A stretch of DNA of 26,101 bases from JADFNO01 sp965369945 (GTDB taxonomy: Bacteria; Planctomycetota; Phycisphaerae; Phycisphaerales; SM1A02): the NCBI GenBank assembly GCA_965369945.1, contig CBDUST010000028.1:1-26101 (forward strand), given 5' to 3'. This document shows positions 6,804-15,347 of this stretch, piece after piece; position 1 is the stretch's first letter; every line of letters starts with the position of its first letter. Position numbers and translations under genes: made by a program. Under the pieces are notes generated by a model. It was not told the origin of the DNA. It saw only the letters and a list, made by a program, of their open reading frames with translations, and searched no databases.

Positions 6804-8045
6804 ATGTATCAATATTGCAGACGATGCCACGGGACATTGACCGGTGAGTCGTTCAAGACGGTACGCCGAAGCGCCAGCATTGTGTTTGTCGGTGGTCTCC
6901 TGACGCTGGCCGGAGGTTGTGAGAAGTCAGGCGACGCCGCTGGGGCAAGCGCTACGAACATCGCTACCTCCGACTCTACTGACGGTAGCGCTAGTGCGCC
7001 AACGCGCGTCCCGGCGATCGCCAGCGCCCAGCTGGCACCGCAGACCCAGCCAGCGGATCCGGCTCCGCCGGTGACACTGCTGAACCTAGGCTCGACGGCT
7101 CAGTCGACTCCGACCATCGCCCCGTCCGGTCTGGCCCCAATCGAGTTTGATCCGCCGGTGGTAGACGTCGGCTACATTTTGCCAAACCAGGACAAGGATG
7201 CGACGTTTCAGATCCGCAATCTCAGCGACAAGCCGCTGAAGATCGCGCTCGTGAAACCGAGTTGCACCTGCACGACGCTAGATGATCTATCCGGTACGGT
7301 GATTCCACCCCACAGTGCCGTTTCGCTCACTGCCAAACTCAAGGGCCGATCGAAAGCGAGCCCGCTCAATTCATCTATTACGTTCTTGTTCGAGGGCTAT
7401 ACCGAATCTTCGCGGATATCGCTCAGCGCACAGGTTACTCGGGCGATCAAGACCGTACCGCAGGCCTTCAATCTCGCGAGCGGTGTGATGTCCGGACGGA
7501 TCGTTGTGGAATCAATTGATGGACGGCCGTTCACGATTTTCATGGCAAACCGTGAGCCGCCGCAGTACATCGGGTTCGATCCGGAGACCGACGAGCCGCG
7601 CAACGCCTACGTTCTTGAATGGGACGTCTCGCCAACCGCAGACAAGCCGTTACCGGTTTGGTGGCTGATTGAGACCGACCACCCGGATTGTCCGGTCGTT
7701 GATGTGTGGGTGCGGCACATCGATAACCTGCCGGAGCGCGTGCCGGGTCGCCTGTGGCGACTGCAACCACAACACTTCGTGGTAGACGGCCTTGCGCCTG
7801 AAGAATCCGCCGAGTTCAAGGTCAAGGTGATCAAGCTGGGCAGGGACGATATCGATTCAGTGATTTCACTATCCAAAGCATTTAACGCCGAGCTCGTTTC
7901 GATCGAGCGAAACGGCAAGGATGCCGAAGCAACGGTGCGAATTACTCCCGTGGCCGGCCATCAGGGCTTGCTCTACGGGGACATCGAGTTCTTGTCCCAG
8001 GCGTACTATTGCAAGCTGACGGTGATCGGATCGGTGCTCGAGTAA
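6804..8045 (+). CDS. DUF1573 domain lipoprotein
   Basis: The protein has 413 residues. A long N-terminal region precedes a hydrophobic segment and the lipobox LAGGC with Cys39, which indicates a lipoprotein. A Ser/Ala/Pro/Thr-rich linker of about 70 residues follows. Residues about 112-205 form a DUF1573 domain: IEFDPPVVDVG, FQIRNLSDKPLKI and the PSCTCT motif (Cys154, Cys156). DUF1573 is an immunoglobulin-like domain common in exported proteins of Bacteroidetes and planctomycetes; its role is unknown. The C-terminal 200 residues look like further beta-rich domains that I do not recognise. It stands 50 bases upstream of ispD but has no obvious functional link to it. Confidence 0.8.
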   Translation: MYQYCRRCHGTLTGESFKTVRRSASIVFVGGLLTLAGGCEKSGDAAGASATNIATSDSTDGSASAPTRVPAIASAQLAPQTQPADPAPPVTLLNLGSTAQSTPTIAPSGLAPIEFDPPVVDVGYILPNQDKDATFQIRNLSDKPLKIALVKPSCTCTTLDDLSGTVIPPHSAVSLTAKLKGRSKASPLNSSITFLFEGYTESSRISLSAQVTRAIKTVPQAFNLASGVMSGRIVVESIDGRPFTIFMANREPPQYIGFDPETDEPRNAYVLEWDVSPTADKPLPVWWLIETDHPDCPVVDVWVRHIDNLPERVPGRLWRLQPQHFVVDGLAPEESAEFKVKVIKLGRDDIDSVISLSKAFNAELVSIERNGKDAEATVRITPVAGHQGLLYGDIEFLSQAYYCKLTVIGSVLE

Positions 8046-8095
8046 GGCCCAGGCGGGCTGCGTCTGTGCTCCGGGATGTCTGAGGAGTCCGCTGG

Positions 8096-8884
8096 ATGAA
8101 CGTCTGTGTGATAATTCCAGCGGCCGGCCGAAGTGAACGGTTCGGGGATGCCGACAAACTGGCGCAGGATCTCGGTGGTCGGCCGCTGCTGATGCGCACG
8201 GTCGAACTGTTTACGAAGCGCGAGGAAGTGCGTTCGATCCTGGTGGCTGGACCGCCTGACTCGATCGAGGATTTCAAGAATCGCTACGGCGCTTCGCTGG
8301 GGTTTCACGGGGCGCAAATTGTCGAAGGCGGGCGCGCCGAACGCTGGGAATCAGTGCGCAACGCGCTTGGCGAAGCGCCTGACTGTTCGCATATCGCAGT
8401 GCACGATGCGGCTCGACCCGCGGTGTCCAAGGCGCTTCTTGATCGACTCTTCGAAGCGGCGAAGAGTCTTTCGGCTGTCGTGCCGGCAATTCCGATCGCC
8501 GCAACGGTGAAGCGAGTTACCCAGGAGACGACGGACGTGGCGGATCGTGCCGACGATGCGTTAGCCGATGCAATTCTCGGTGAGGTCGGTCGGCAATCCA
8601 TCCTTGCACGAAAAGTAACCGAGACGATTGATCGGCAGGGATTGGTCGAAGTGCAAACACCGCAGATCTTCCGGGCCGAGCTGCTGCGCCGAGCGTATGA
8701 ACAAGATGAGCTTGACGGTGCTACCGATGATGCGATGCTCGTGGAACGGTTGGGCGAAGCAGTTCACGTCATCGACGGCGAGCGCTCCAACATCAAGGTC
8801 ACGACTCAGGCCGATCTAAATCTCATGCGGGCCTTGCTCGGCGTGCGGCCCCCGAAGGAGCGCCCTGTTCACAAGCGCTTCTGA
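8096..8884 (+). CDS. ispD: 2-C-methyl-D-erythritol 4-phosphate cytidylyltransferase
   Basis: The protein has 262 residues, somewhat longer than the usual 225-240. It makes CDP-methylerythritol from MEP and CTP, the third step of the non-mevalonate isoprenoid pathway in the cytoplasm. Seen in sequence: the CTP-binding loop IPAAGRSERFG with Lys21, VHDAARP at 102-108, ATVKRV at 136-141, VEVQTPQIF at 184-192, and the C-terminal TDDAMLVERLG and SNIKVTTQADL. Residues about 145-170 carry extra sequence rich in Ala and Asp, between the ATVKRV and DRQGL motifs, that most IspD proteins lack. GAGGAG lies upstream of the ATG. IspG, IspF and other pathway genes are not adjacent. Confidence 0.9.
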   Translation: MNVCVIIPAAGRSERFGDADKLAQDLGGRPLLMRTVELFTKREEVRSILVAGPPDSIEDFKNRYGASLGFHGAQIVEGGRAERWESVRNALGEAPDCSHIAVHDAARPAVSKALLDRLFEAAKSLSAVVPAIPIAATVKRVTQETTDVADRADDALADAILGEVGRQSILARKVTETIDRQGLVEVQTPQIFRAELLRRAYEQDELDGATDDAMLVERLGEAVHVIDGERSNIKVTTQADLNLMRALLGVRPPKERPVHKRF

Positions 8885-9049
8885 CGATTCCGGCCAGACC
8901 TCTGATTCACGCCCGTCATTGCCCATGCCAACTCCGGCAGATCCTATGTATCAGCGCGTTCTCGGACGCTCAAGCCACCGGTCCGGTCAGCGGTCTTTGC
9001 ACTCGCCGCAGCTGAACATGGAGCCGATAGACATTGTCAGGAGCACGGA

Positions 9050-9292
9050 ATGCGAGGCCAAGAGATCATCGCGCCGTCAGAGCGCCAGCGTTGGGGAGCG
9101 ATTCTGGTCGCGCTCGTCGTTGCCGGGGTTGTCGTGACGCGCGGCGGGACACCTGAACCGACCCAGGCTGACGCCGCACGATTGTGGCATGAAGACTTCG
9201 AGTCGGTGGTTGTCGATCCAGTGAGGCGGCTGGAGTCCGAAACGGACGAGGTCGAGGGCAACGACTCAGCGGCGGCTGTGAGACCAAAGTGA
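9050..9292 (+). CDS. Small single-span membrane protein, unknown function
   Basis: The protein has 80 residues. A short polar start (MRGQEIIAPSERQRW) is followed by one membrane segment at about residues 16-30 (AILVALVVAGVVV), then an acidic tail with many Glu and Asp. AGGAG lies 6 bases before the ATG, a clear ribosome binding site. It stands 37 bases before the flippase gene and may be the first gene of the polysaccharide unit. I do not recognise a family. It is called on the ribosome binding site, the membrane segment and the tight spacing. Confidence 0.55.
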   Translation: MRGQEIIAPSERQRWGAILVALVVAGVVVTRGGTPEPTQADAARLWHEDFESVVVDPVRRLESETDEVEGNDSAAAVRPK

Positions 9293-9329
9293 CGTCTTGC
9301 CGACGATCCCTAAACCGAGACATCAGGCG

Positions 9330-10730
9330 ATGACCAGTACGGATACGACCATCGCTGCGCCCGAGCGTACGTCGCCGGATGAGCCTGTTGTGGCGCCAAC
9401 TTCCTCATTGAAAACGCGCGCGATGCACGGGTCGATGTGGACCGCTCTGAACTTCACCTCGACACAAGGGCTGCGATTCGCCGCCAACTTGATCCTTACC
9501 CGACTTTTGGTACCGGAAGCGTTCGGCACGGTGCTGCTCATCAACGTCGTGATCCAAGGCCTGCACATGTTCTCGGATACCGGCATTGGGCCGAGCATTA
9601 TCCAGAACAAGCGCGGAGACGATGCGGCATTCCTCAACACCGCATGGACGATCCAGGTGTTTCGCGGCTGCGCCCTATGGGTTGTCTGCCTGCTCGTCGC
9701 TTGGCCGCTAGCGATGTTCTATGAAGATGGCGTACTCATGTGGCTGTTGCCTGTGGCCGGACTAACGGCGTTGGCCGACGGCTTCGTTTCCACAGGGCCA
9801 TGTAGCTTCCATCGTCATCTACGCCTGGGAAGACTTACCGCGTACGAACTAACCGGGCAGGTCACGACGATCGCGGCGACGATCGTGCTCGCCATACTTT
9901 GGCCCACGGTTTGGGCGTTGGTGCTCGGCCCGGTTGTCGGGGCCATGCTGCGCCTACTGCTCAGCCATACGACATTCTGGGAGATTCGCAATCGATTCCA
10001 GTGGGATCGAGACGCGGCACGCCATTTCGTCAGGTTCGGGCGATGGATCATTATCAGCACAGCACTGACGTTCATCGTCATGCAAGGCGACAAGCTCATA
10101 CTCGGGAAGATATTCGTTGGCCAAGACAAGGGGTTGCTCGGCCTGTATTCGATCGCGTTCTTCCTTTCCAGCGCCGTTGTGTTGGCCTTGCGGAAGTTCG
10201 CGATCATGCTCTTACTTCCGCTGTATGCCAGGTTAGCCGAAGGATCGGAGCATGACTTCCGTCGAAACATGTTCCGGGTGCGCGTGCGGTTGCTGGGCGT
10301 GGCAGTACCGGCGCTATGCGTACTCGTGATCTGGGGTCAGCCGCTTGTCGAGCTGTTGTATACCGATGATTACAATCGGGTCGGCTGGATGCTTCGAGTG
10401 CTTGCGGCCGGCAACATCTTCATCGCAGTAACCGTCACATGCGCCTCAGTCTTGCTTGCGGTGGGTGATTCGTTTCGTCATATGAGCTACCTGGTTGTCC
10501 AAGCGATCCTCCTGCTAGTGTGTATGACGCTCGGCGGACTGTTCGGCCCGCAGATGGGGTACTCCAGCGAGATCGGTTTGGTAGTCGGCGTGGCGGTTGC
10601 GCCAGCGCTGAGCTATCCGGCATTGGTATGGGCGGTCCGAAGGTACGGCGCGTGGATGCCCTGGCTCGATCTGGCGGTCTTCGTGAGTAGCGGATTGGTT
10701 ATCGGGACCGGCTTGTACCTCTCCAATTAG
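9330..10730 (+). CDS. Oligosaccharide flippase, Wzx-like (MOP/MVF superfamily)
   Basis: The protein has 466 residues with about 12 predicted membrane spans. After a polar N-terminal region of about 30 residues it begins SMWTALNFTSTQGLRFAANL, followed by LTRLLVPEAFG, the typical opening of polysaccharide-export flippases (Polysacc_synt_3 type). TGIGPSIIQNKR and LAGKIFVGQ-like segments also fit the family. The expected job is to move a lipid-linked repeat unit from the inner to the outer face of the cytoplasmic membrane. I chose the ATG at 9330; an in-frame TTG at 9297 is a weaker alternative. It lies directly upstream of a polymerase-like gene, the usual Wzx/Wzy pairing. Confidence 0.87.
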   Translation: MTSTDTTIAAPERTSPDEPVVAPTSSLKTRAMHGSMWTALNFTSTQGLRFAANLILTRLLVPEAFGTVLLINVVIQGLHMFSDTGIGPSIIQNKRGDDAAFLNTAWTIQVFRGCALWVVCLLVAWPLAMFYEDGVLMWLLPVAGLTALADGFVSTGPCSFHRHLRLGRLTAYELTGQVTTIAATIVLAILWPTVWALVLGPVVGAMLRLLLSHTTFWEIRNRFQWDRDAARHFVRFGRWIIISTALTFIVMQGDKLILGKIFVGQDKGLLGLYSIAFFLSSAVVLALRKFAIMLLLPLYARLAEGSEHDFRRNMFRVRVRLLGVAVPALCVLVIWGQPLVELLYTDDYNRVGWMLRVLAAGNIFIAVTVTCASVLLAVGDSFRHMSYLVVQAILLLVCMTLGGLFGPQMGYSSEIGLVVGVAVAPALSYPALVWAVRRYGAWMPWLDLAVFVSSGLVIGTGLYLSN

Positions 10731-10926
10731 ACGGCTGTGAATGTTCCCACCCGTGTCGGCCGACCGCGCGCCGGGTCGTCTTGTGCCGTCACTACAACCT
10801 GCCGATGACCACTTCGTAGGTACAGCAACGGCGATGCAGGTCCGGGAATGTGTCGGACCGGTGGGATGAAAATCAGCGTAGATCCAAAGGTCGCACAACA
10901 GGAAACAAGATGGCGAGGCGCAACGC

Positions 10927-12285
10927 ATGACTTCGCTCGTGCCCATCACACTGTTCGGATGGATCTTCGCGGTCATGATGTTCTTCGCGCTGATGCCGGC
11001 GCGGCGGGCGGTGCTGGTCTCTTTCATCGGGGCGGTGCTGTTCTTACCACAAGCCTCGATCTCTCTGCCCGGCCTGCCTGACATCACCAAGATCAGCGTC
11101 ACCAGCGTCAGCGTACTGATGGCTGTGGCGATGTTCGATACGATTCGTCTGCTGCGCTTCCGAGTGAGTTGGATTGACTTTCCGATGCTCGCGTGGTGTA
11201 TAGCGCCGTTGCCTGCGGCGATCGTCAACGGACTTGGCGCTTATGACGGAGCGGCTGCAACTCTCTCGGAAGTGCTCAACTGGGGAATCCCTTACCTCAT
11301 CGGACGAATCTACTTCAACGACCTGAAGTCACTCCGTGAGCTGGCGATCGGCATCCTCGTTGGTGGTCTTGTCTACGTGCCGCTATGCCTGATCGAAGTT
11401 CGGCTGAGTCCGCAGTTGCACCGGTGGGTTTACGGCTATCACCAACATTCGTTCCAACAGACGCTCCGCTTCGGCGGTTACCGTCCGATGGTTTTCATGC
11501 AACATGGGCTGATGGTCGGAATGTGGATGGCCAGCGCATCCTTGATCGGTGTGTGGCTCTGGAAAAACGGCGGGCTACGACGTTTGTACGGCGTACCAAT
11601 GGCGCTACTTGTGCCGGCGCAGTTGGCGACGACGTTCCTGTGCAAGTCGGCAGCGGCGATTGCGCTGCTGATCGGTGGACTATCTTTGCTGTTTGTCAAT
11701 CAGTGGGCTCGCGTATCAATTTTGGTTGTCTGTTTGGCTGCGATTCCGCCTCTGTACGTGACTGCTCGGGTGTGCGGGTACTGGTCCGGCGGACAGTTGA
11801 TCACGCTGGCTGAGCGCATCGACATGGAGCGCGCCGAGTCGTTAAACACGCGATTTGAAAGCGAAACCATGCTGACGGAAAAAGCGATGCAGCGACCGGC
11901 GTTTGGATGGGGGCGATGGGGCCGGTGGCGGATTTATGACGAATACGGCCGCGATATCACAACCTCAGACAGCCTGTGGATTATTGCTTTGGGTGAGAAG
12001 GGCCTTGTGGGCCTGACCGCTTTACTTGCAGCATTCGCGCTGCCGATCGTGTTGGTGTTGAGAAGAGTACCGGCTGGTCAGTGGCATCTGCCTGCCGCAG
12101 CGCCGCTTGCGGCCCTAACGATGGTCGTGGCGCTGTATGCGATGGACAACCTGATCAACGCCATGCTGAATCCGATCTATGTCCTGGCGCTGGGGGGGAT
12201 CAGCGGGTATTTCGTTCTCTCGCGGCATGGAGCCGGCGCGGTGGAGTCGAGGCAGCTTGTCGCAATGCGCCTCTTCGGAGCATGA
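10927..12285 (+). CDS. O-antigen ligase/polymerase-like membrane protein (Wzy/WaaL-like)
   Basis: The protein has 452 residues with about 10-12 hydrophobic segments. A large loop before the last spans contains RPAFGWGRWGRW and TTSDSLWIIALGEKGLVGL, which fits the Wzy_C/O-antigen ligase pattern. It probably joins repeat units into a chain, or transfers a glycan to an acceptor, on the outer face of the membrane. GAGGCG about 8 bases before the ATG acts as ribosome binding site. A gap of 196 bases separates it from the flippase, with no gene seen. Polymerase and ligase cannot be told apart here; the polymerase role is favoured by the flippase next door. Confidence 0.8.
   Translation: MTSLVPITLFGWIFAVMMFFALMPARRAVLVSFIGAVLFLPQASISLPGLPDITKISVTSVSVLMAVAMFDTIRLLRFRVSWIDFPMLAWCIAPLPAAIVNGLGAYDGAAATLSEVLNWGIPYLIGRIYFNDLKSLRELAIGILVGGLVYVPLCLIEVRLSPQLHRWVYGYHQHSFQQTLRFGGYRPMVFMQHGLMVGMWMASASLIGVWLWKNGGLRRLYGVPMALLVPAQLATTFLCKSAAAIALLIGGLSLLFVNQWARVSILVVCLAAIPPLYVTARVCGYWSGGQLITLAERIDMERAESLNTRFESETMLTEKAMQRPAFGWGRWGRWRIYDEYGRDITTSDSLWIIALGEKGLVGLTALLAAFALPIVLVLRRVPAGQWHLPAAAPLAALTMVVALYAMDNLINAMLNPIYVLALGGISGYFVLSRHGAGAVESRQLVAMRLFGA
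12277..12280 (+). promoter_or_regulatory. Ribosome binding site deciding the GTG start at 12287
   Basis: GGAG lies 6 bases before GTG at 12287, inside the last codons of the preceding gene. It rules against a longer start at 12179 that would overlap the polymerase gene by over 100 bases. Confidence 0.5.
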
Positions 12286-12286
12286 T

Positions 12287-13486
12287 GTGAATTCTCGTGA
12301 GACGCTATATCTTATTCCAGCGCTTGAAGCTCGCGAATGTGGCGAGGCGTTCGAGCTGACCAAGAAGTTCGTGGACGGCGCTAACGAATATGTCAAGCGC
12401 TGGCATGGCCGAGTCGTCGTACTCGTTTCGCGGGCGCAGTCTCCTTCATCGAATCTCGACACGATGCTCGTCAAACCGGGCGACGTTTCCTTCGGTCTGG
12501 AATGGCGACCTGACAGCGACGCCGGTCTTTCTGAGCGCATCGCCGATGCTCAGTTGGTTCTGGCCACGCTGGTTCATCGTAACACCAGCTTGTCCCAGCT
12601 CGGCGCCCAGATCAACGTCCCTATCGTGTACATCACCGAATACAGCGTTGGGACACGATGTCAGATCGTGCGAGCCGAAACGATGAATCCCCTGTTGCGC
12701 TGGAAGCGCCAGTCGTGGACCAAACGTCTGGAGCGGCGCTATGAGCAAGCCGTTCGTTGTGCGGACGGCGTGCATTGTAACGGGACGCCGACGTTTACTG
12801 CGTATCAATCGATCAATCGCCGGCCGCTGTTGTATTTCGATTCGCGGGTACGGCGAGAGATGCTCACTTGCTCAACGCAGATAGAAGAACGTACCAGCCA
12901 GTTACAGTCCGGCGGACCGCTTCGACTCGTCTTCTCCGGACGTTTGATCGCCATGAAGGGTGCGGATCACTTGCCGATAGTTGCCGGTGAGTTGGATCGG
13001 CTCGGTGTACCGTTCGAGATGGACATCTGCGGTGCGGGCGACCAAGTCGATTGCATTGAAGCGAAGTTGCGCAGATTGAACCTGACCGAGCGCGTGCGAC
13101 TGCGCGGCGTCTTGGATTTCGAATCGCAACTTCTGCCACACATCAGTGATAATGCGGACCTCTTTGTGTGTTGCCATCGGCAAGGCGATCCGTCATGCAC
13201 ATACCTCGAGACGATGGCCTGCGGCGTGCCCATCATCGGATATGACAACGAAGCGCTGCGAGGGATCGTTCGGACCTCCGGCGTGGGTTGGGCAACACCA
13301 ATGGATCAGCCCAAGAGCTTGGCGCAGAGGATTGCCCAGTTGAATCAGGATCGCCCGTCATTGATTCAAGCCGCTGACGCCGCGTTGGCGTTTGCCTCCC
13401 GACACACGCTCGAACAAACAATGGACGCGCGTGTCGAGCATCTTCAGCAATGCTCGCGACAAGTTGCGACTGGAGCGGCCGCGTGA
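12287..13486 (+). CDS. Glycosyltransferase family 4
   Basis: The protein has 399 residues, cytoplasmic or membrane-associated. The C-terminal Rossmann-like half is clear: LRLVFSGRLIAMKGADHL at about 212-229 binds the sugar nucleotide, RLRGVLDFESQLLPHI follows, and QGDPSCTYLETMACGVPIIGYDNEA at about 299-323 is the donor-binding motif. The usual E-x7-E pair is changed: the final Glu308 is present, but the first Glu is replaced in the Gln-Gly-Asp-Pro context, a variant I have seen in other GT4 enzymes. The GTG start follows the polymerase stop by one base, and the 3' end overlaps the next gene (GTGA), so it sits in the middle of a coupled operon. The sugar and acceptor are unknown. Confidence 0.85.
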   Translation: MNSRETLYLIPALEARECGEAFELTKKFVDGANEYVKRWHGRVVVLVSRAQSPSSNLDTMLVKPGDVSFGLEWRPDSDAGLSERIADAQLVLATLVHRNTSLSQLGAQINVPIVYITEYSVGTRCQIVRAETMNPLLRWKRQSWTKRLERRYEQAVRCADGVHCNGTPTFTAYQSINRRPLLYFDSRVRREMLTCSTQIEERTSQLQSGGPLRLVFSGRLIAMKGADHLPIVAGELDRLGVPFEMDICGAGDQVDCIEAKLRRLNLTERVRLRGVLDFESQLLPHISDNADLFVCCHRQGDPSCTYLETMACGVPIIGYDNEALRGIVRTSGVGWATPMDQPKSLAQRIAQLNQDRPSLIQAADAALAFASRHTLEQTMDARVEHLQQCSRQVATGAAA

Positions 13487-14457
13487 AGAAACTCTGTGTC
13501 GTCATCTTGAATTATCGACGTGCGGACCTGACGCTGGATTGTCTGCACAGTCTGGAACAGGAGATTGCCGGCAATACTGACTGCTGCGCGGTCGTGATCG
13601 ACAATGGATCAGATGATCAATCGGCCGAGCAAATCGCATCGGCATTACAATCGCGCAAATGGAACAAATGGTGTCAGCTTGTTTGTAGCGAGATCAACGG
13701 CGGGTTTGCTGCGGGAAACAATCTTGGCTTTCAGACGGTCCAGGCAGAGGTCTATCTACTGCTCAACAGCGACACCAAGGTGTTGAACGGCTCGATCGCG
13801 CAGTTGCTCGCGATTCTGAAAGACAATCCGGGGGCGGGATTGGTCGGCACTCGCCTTGAAGGGTCCGACGGCAAGCCGCAGATCAGTTGCTTTCGCTACC
13901 GATCGCCGCTCACTGAGTTCGTTGCAGCGGCGGCGACCGGCCCGGTGAGTCGACTGTTGCGTTCGTTTGATGTCGGTATCGAAGTCTGTGATGAGCCGTT
14001 CGAACCGCCGTGGTTGAGCTTCGCCGGTGTTGTGATTCGGCGTGACGTGATTGATCAGATCGGACCGATGGACGAACAGTTCTTCATGTACTTTGAGGAC
14101 ATCGACTATTGTCGCCGCGCTCGGCGAGCCGGCTGGAGGGTGCTGCACGATCCATCGGCTCGCATCATCCATCTGCGCGGCGGCACTTCGTCCGTCAAAT
14201 CCGCGATCATGAATCGTGATCGGGTCCCACAGTATTATTACGAATCGCGCAGCCGATACTTTGCCAAGTACTACGGCGGCCGAGTTGGCCTTTGGTTCAC
14301 GAATTTGTTGTGGATGGCTGGTCGGGCGATTTCCGGCTTGCGCGAACGTGCCGGCAACAAGAAACCGCACCTTTGCGCCTTCGAAGCGAGGGACAATTGG
14401 ACGAACTGGCGGGCGCCGATGCAGCGGGCGGCGACGCCGACTGGGGGTGATCTATGA
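13483..14457 (+). CDS. Glycosyltransferase family 2 (rhamnosyltransferase-like)
   Basis: The protein has 324 residues. It shows the GT2 features VVILNYRRADLTLDCLHSL at the start, NGGFAAGNNLG at about 72-82, the metal-binding NSD motif at 95-97, and the acceptor-site signature FFMYFEDIDYCRRARRAGW at about 200-218. This layout matches WbbL-like enzymes that add rhamnose or a related sugar to a lipid-linked oligosaccharide. The end carries two short hydrophobic stretches that may dock it to the membrane. The GTG start overlaps the preceding stop by 4 bases, with GGAG 8 bases upstream. Donor specificity is inferred only from resemblance. Confidence 0.88.
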   Translation: MKKLCVVILNYRRADLTLDCLHSLEQEIAGNTDCCAVVIDNGSDDQSAEQIASALQSRKWNKWCQLVCSEINGGFAAGNNLGFQTVQAEVYLLLNSDTKVLNGSIAQLLAILKDNPGAGLVGTRLEGSDGKPQISCFRYRSPLTEFVAAAATGPVSRLLRSFDVGIEVCDEPFEPPWLSFAGVVIRRDVIDQIGPMDEQFFMYFEDIDYCRRARRAGWRVLHDPSARIIHLRGGTSSVKSAIMNRDRVPQYYYESRSRYFAKYYGGRVGLWFTNLLWMAGRAISGLRERAGNKKPHLCAFEARDNWTNWRAPMQRAATPTGGDL

Positions 14458-15347
14458 TGCGCCTGCCTGACTTCATGATCATCGGCTCGATGAAGAGCGC
14501 AACGAGTACTCTGCACGCACAACTCGCGCAGCAGCCGGGCGTGTTCATGAGTACGCCAAAGGAGCCCAACTTCTTCAGCGATGACGAACAATGGGAGTGC
14601 GGCCTGAAATCGTATTCGTCGCTGTTTGCTGCCGCTCCGGGTGATGCGATCTGCGGCGAATCCAGCACGCACTATACGAAGCTGCCCACGTATCCTCGGA
14701 CGATCGCGCGAATGCGCGAAACCTTCCAGCGACCGAAGAAGTTCATCTACATCATGCGTGATCCGATCGAGCGACTCATCTCGCATTACATCCACGAATG
14801 GACACAGCATACGATCACCGACCCGATTGATGACGCGATCGACTCACATCCGGAGCTTGTGGACTACAGCTGTTATGCGATGCAGCTCGCGCCGTACTTG
14901 AGCGCCTTTGGTCGAGACGCCGTGCTGCCGGTGTTCTTTGAGCACATGCTGGAGTCACCGCAAACGGAACTGTCCAGGATTTGCCAATTCATCAACTATC
15001 AAGGCGAACCGTCGTGGCGCCTGGACTTGGCGAAGCAGAACGCATCCGACCGACGTCGGCGCTCGAACCCGGTTCGTGACGCGATTCTTGATTTTCCGGT
15101 GTTGTCCGGCCTTCGCAGGAAGTTGATTCCCAAGTCGTGGCGCGATCGGGTCCGCCGATTGTGGATCATGCAGGATCGACCCACGATCTGCCCGCAGCAG
15201 CGCAACCGCTTGCGAAAGACCTTTGATGAAGATCTAGCGCAGCTCGGCGATTGGCTTGGCTTGGAACTGAGTTGTGAGAACTTCGCCTCAATTGCCGAGC
15301 GGACAATACCTCAGTGGCGAACCGATCTCAAGGAGAGCGCCGCATGA
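14454..15347 (+). CDS. PAPS-dependent sulfotransferase
   Basis: The protein has 297 residues. The PAPS-binding loop is IIGSMKSATSTLHAQL (about 9-24), in which Lys14 and the Ser/Thr residues match the 5'-phosphosulfate loop. The 3'-phosphate motif YIMRDPIERLISHY (about 99-112) holds Arg102 and Ser110. The region between, with FMSTPKEPNFFSDD and GESSTHY, fits heparan-sulfate-type and other Sulfotransfer_1/3 enzymes. It would move sulfate from PAPS to a hydroxyl or amino group, most likely on the sugar made by this locus. The ATG overlaps the stop of the preceding GT2 gene by 4 bases and its own stop overlaps the following GT2 gene, which places it firmly in the polysaccharide operon. Confidence 0.88.
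   Translation: MMRLPDFMIIGSMKSATSTLHAQLAQQPGVFMSTPKEPNFFSDDEQWECGLKSYSSLFAAAPGDAICGESSTHYTKLPTYPRTIARMRETFQRPKKFIYIMRDPIERLISHYIHEWTQHTITDPIDDAIDSHPELVDYSCYAMQLAPYLSAFGRDAVLPVFFEHMLESPQTELSRICQFINYQGEPSWRLDLAKQNASDRRRRSNPVRDAILDFPVLSGLRRKLIPKSWRDRVRRLWIMQDRPTICPQQRNRLRKTFDEDLAQLGDWLGLELSCENFASIAERTIPQWRTDLKESAA

Noticed and set aside
6816..6830. CxxCH heme-binding motif (CRRCH) near the start of the DUF1573 protein
   Set aside because: It lies before the lipobox cysteine, in the part removed with the signal peptide, so it cannot bind heme in the mature protein. It is probably chance.
8919..9137. Plus-strand open frame of 72 codons between ispD and the flippase gene
   Set aside because: There is no ribosome binding site and no protein-like pattern, and it overlaps the better supported small membrane protein gene at 9050.
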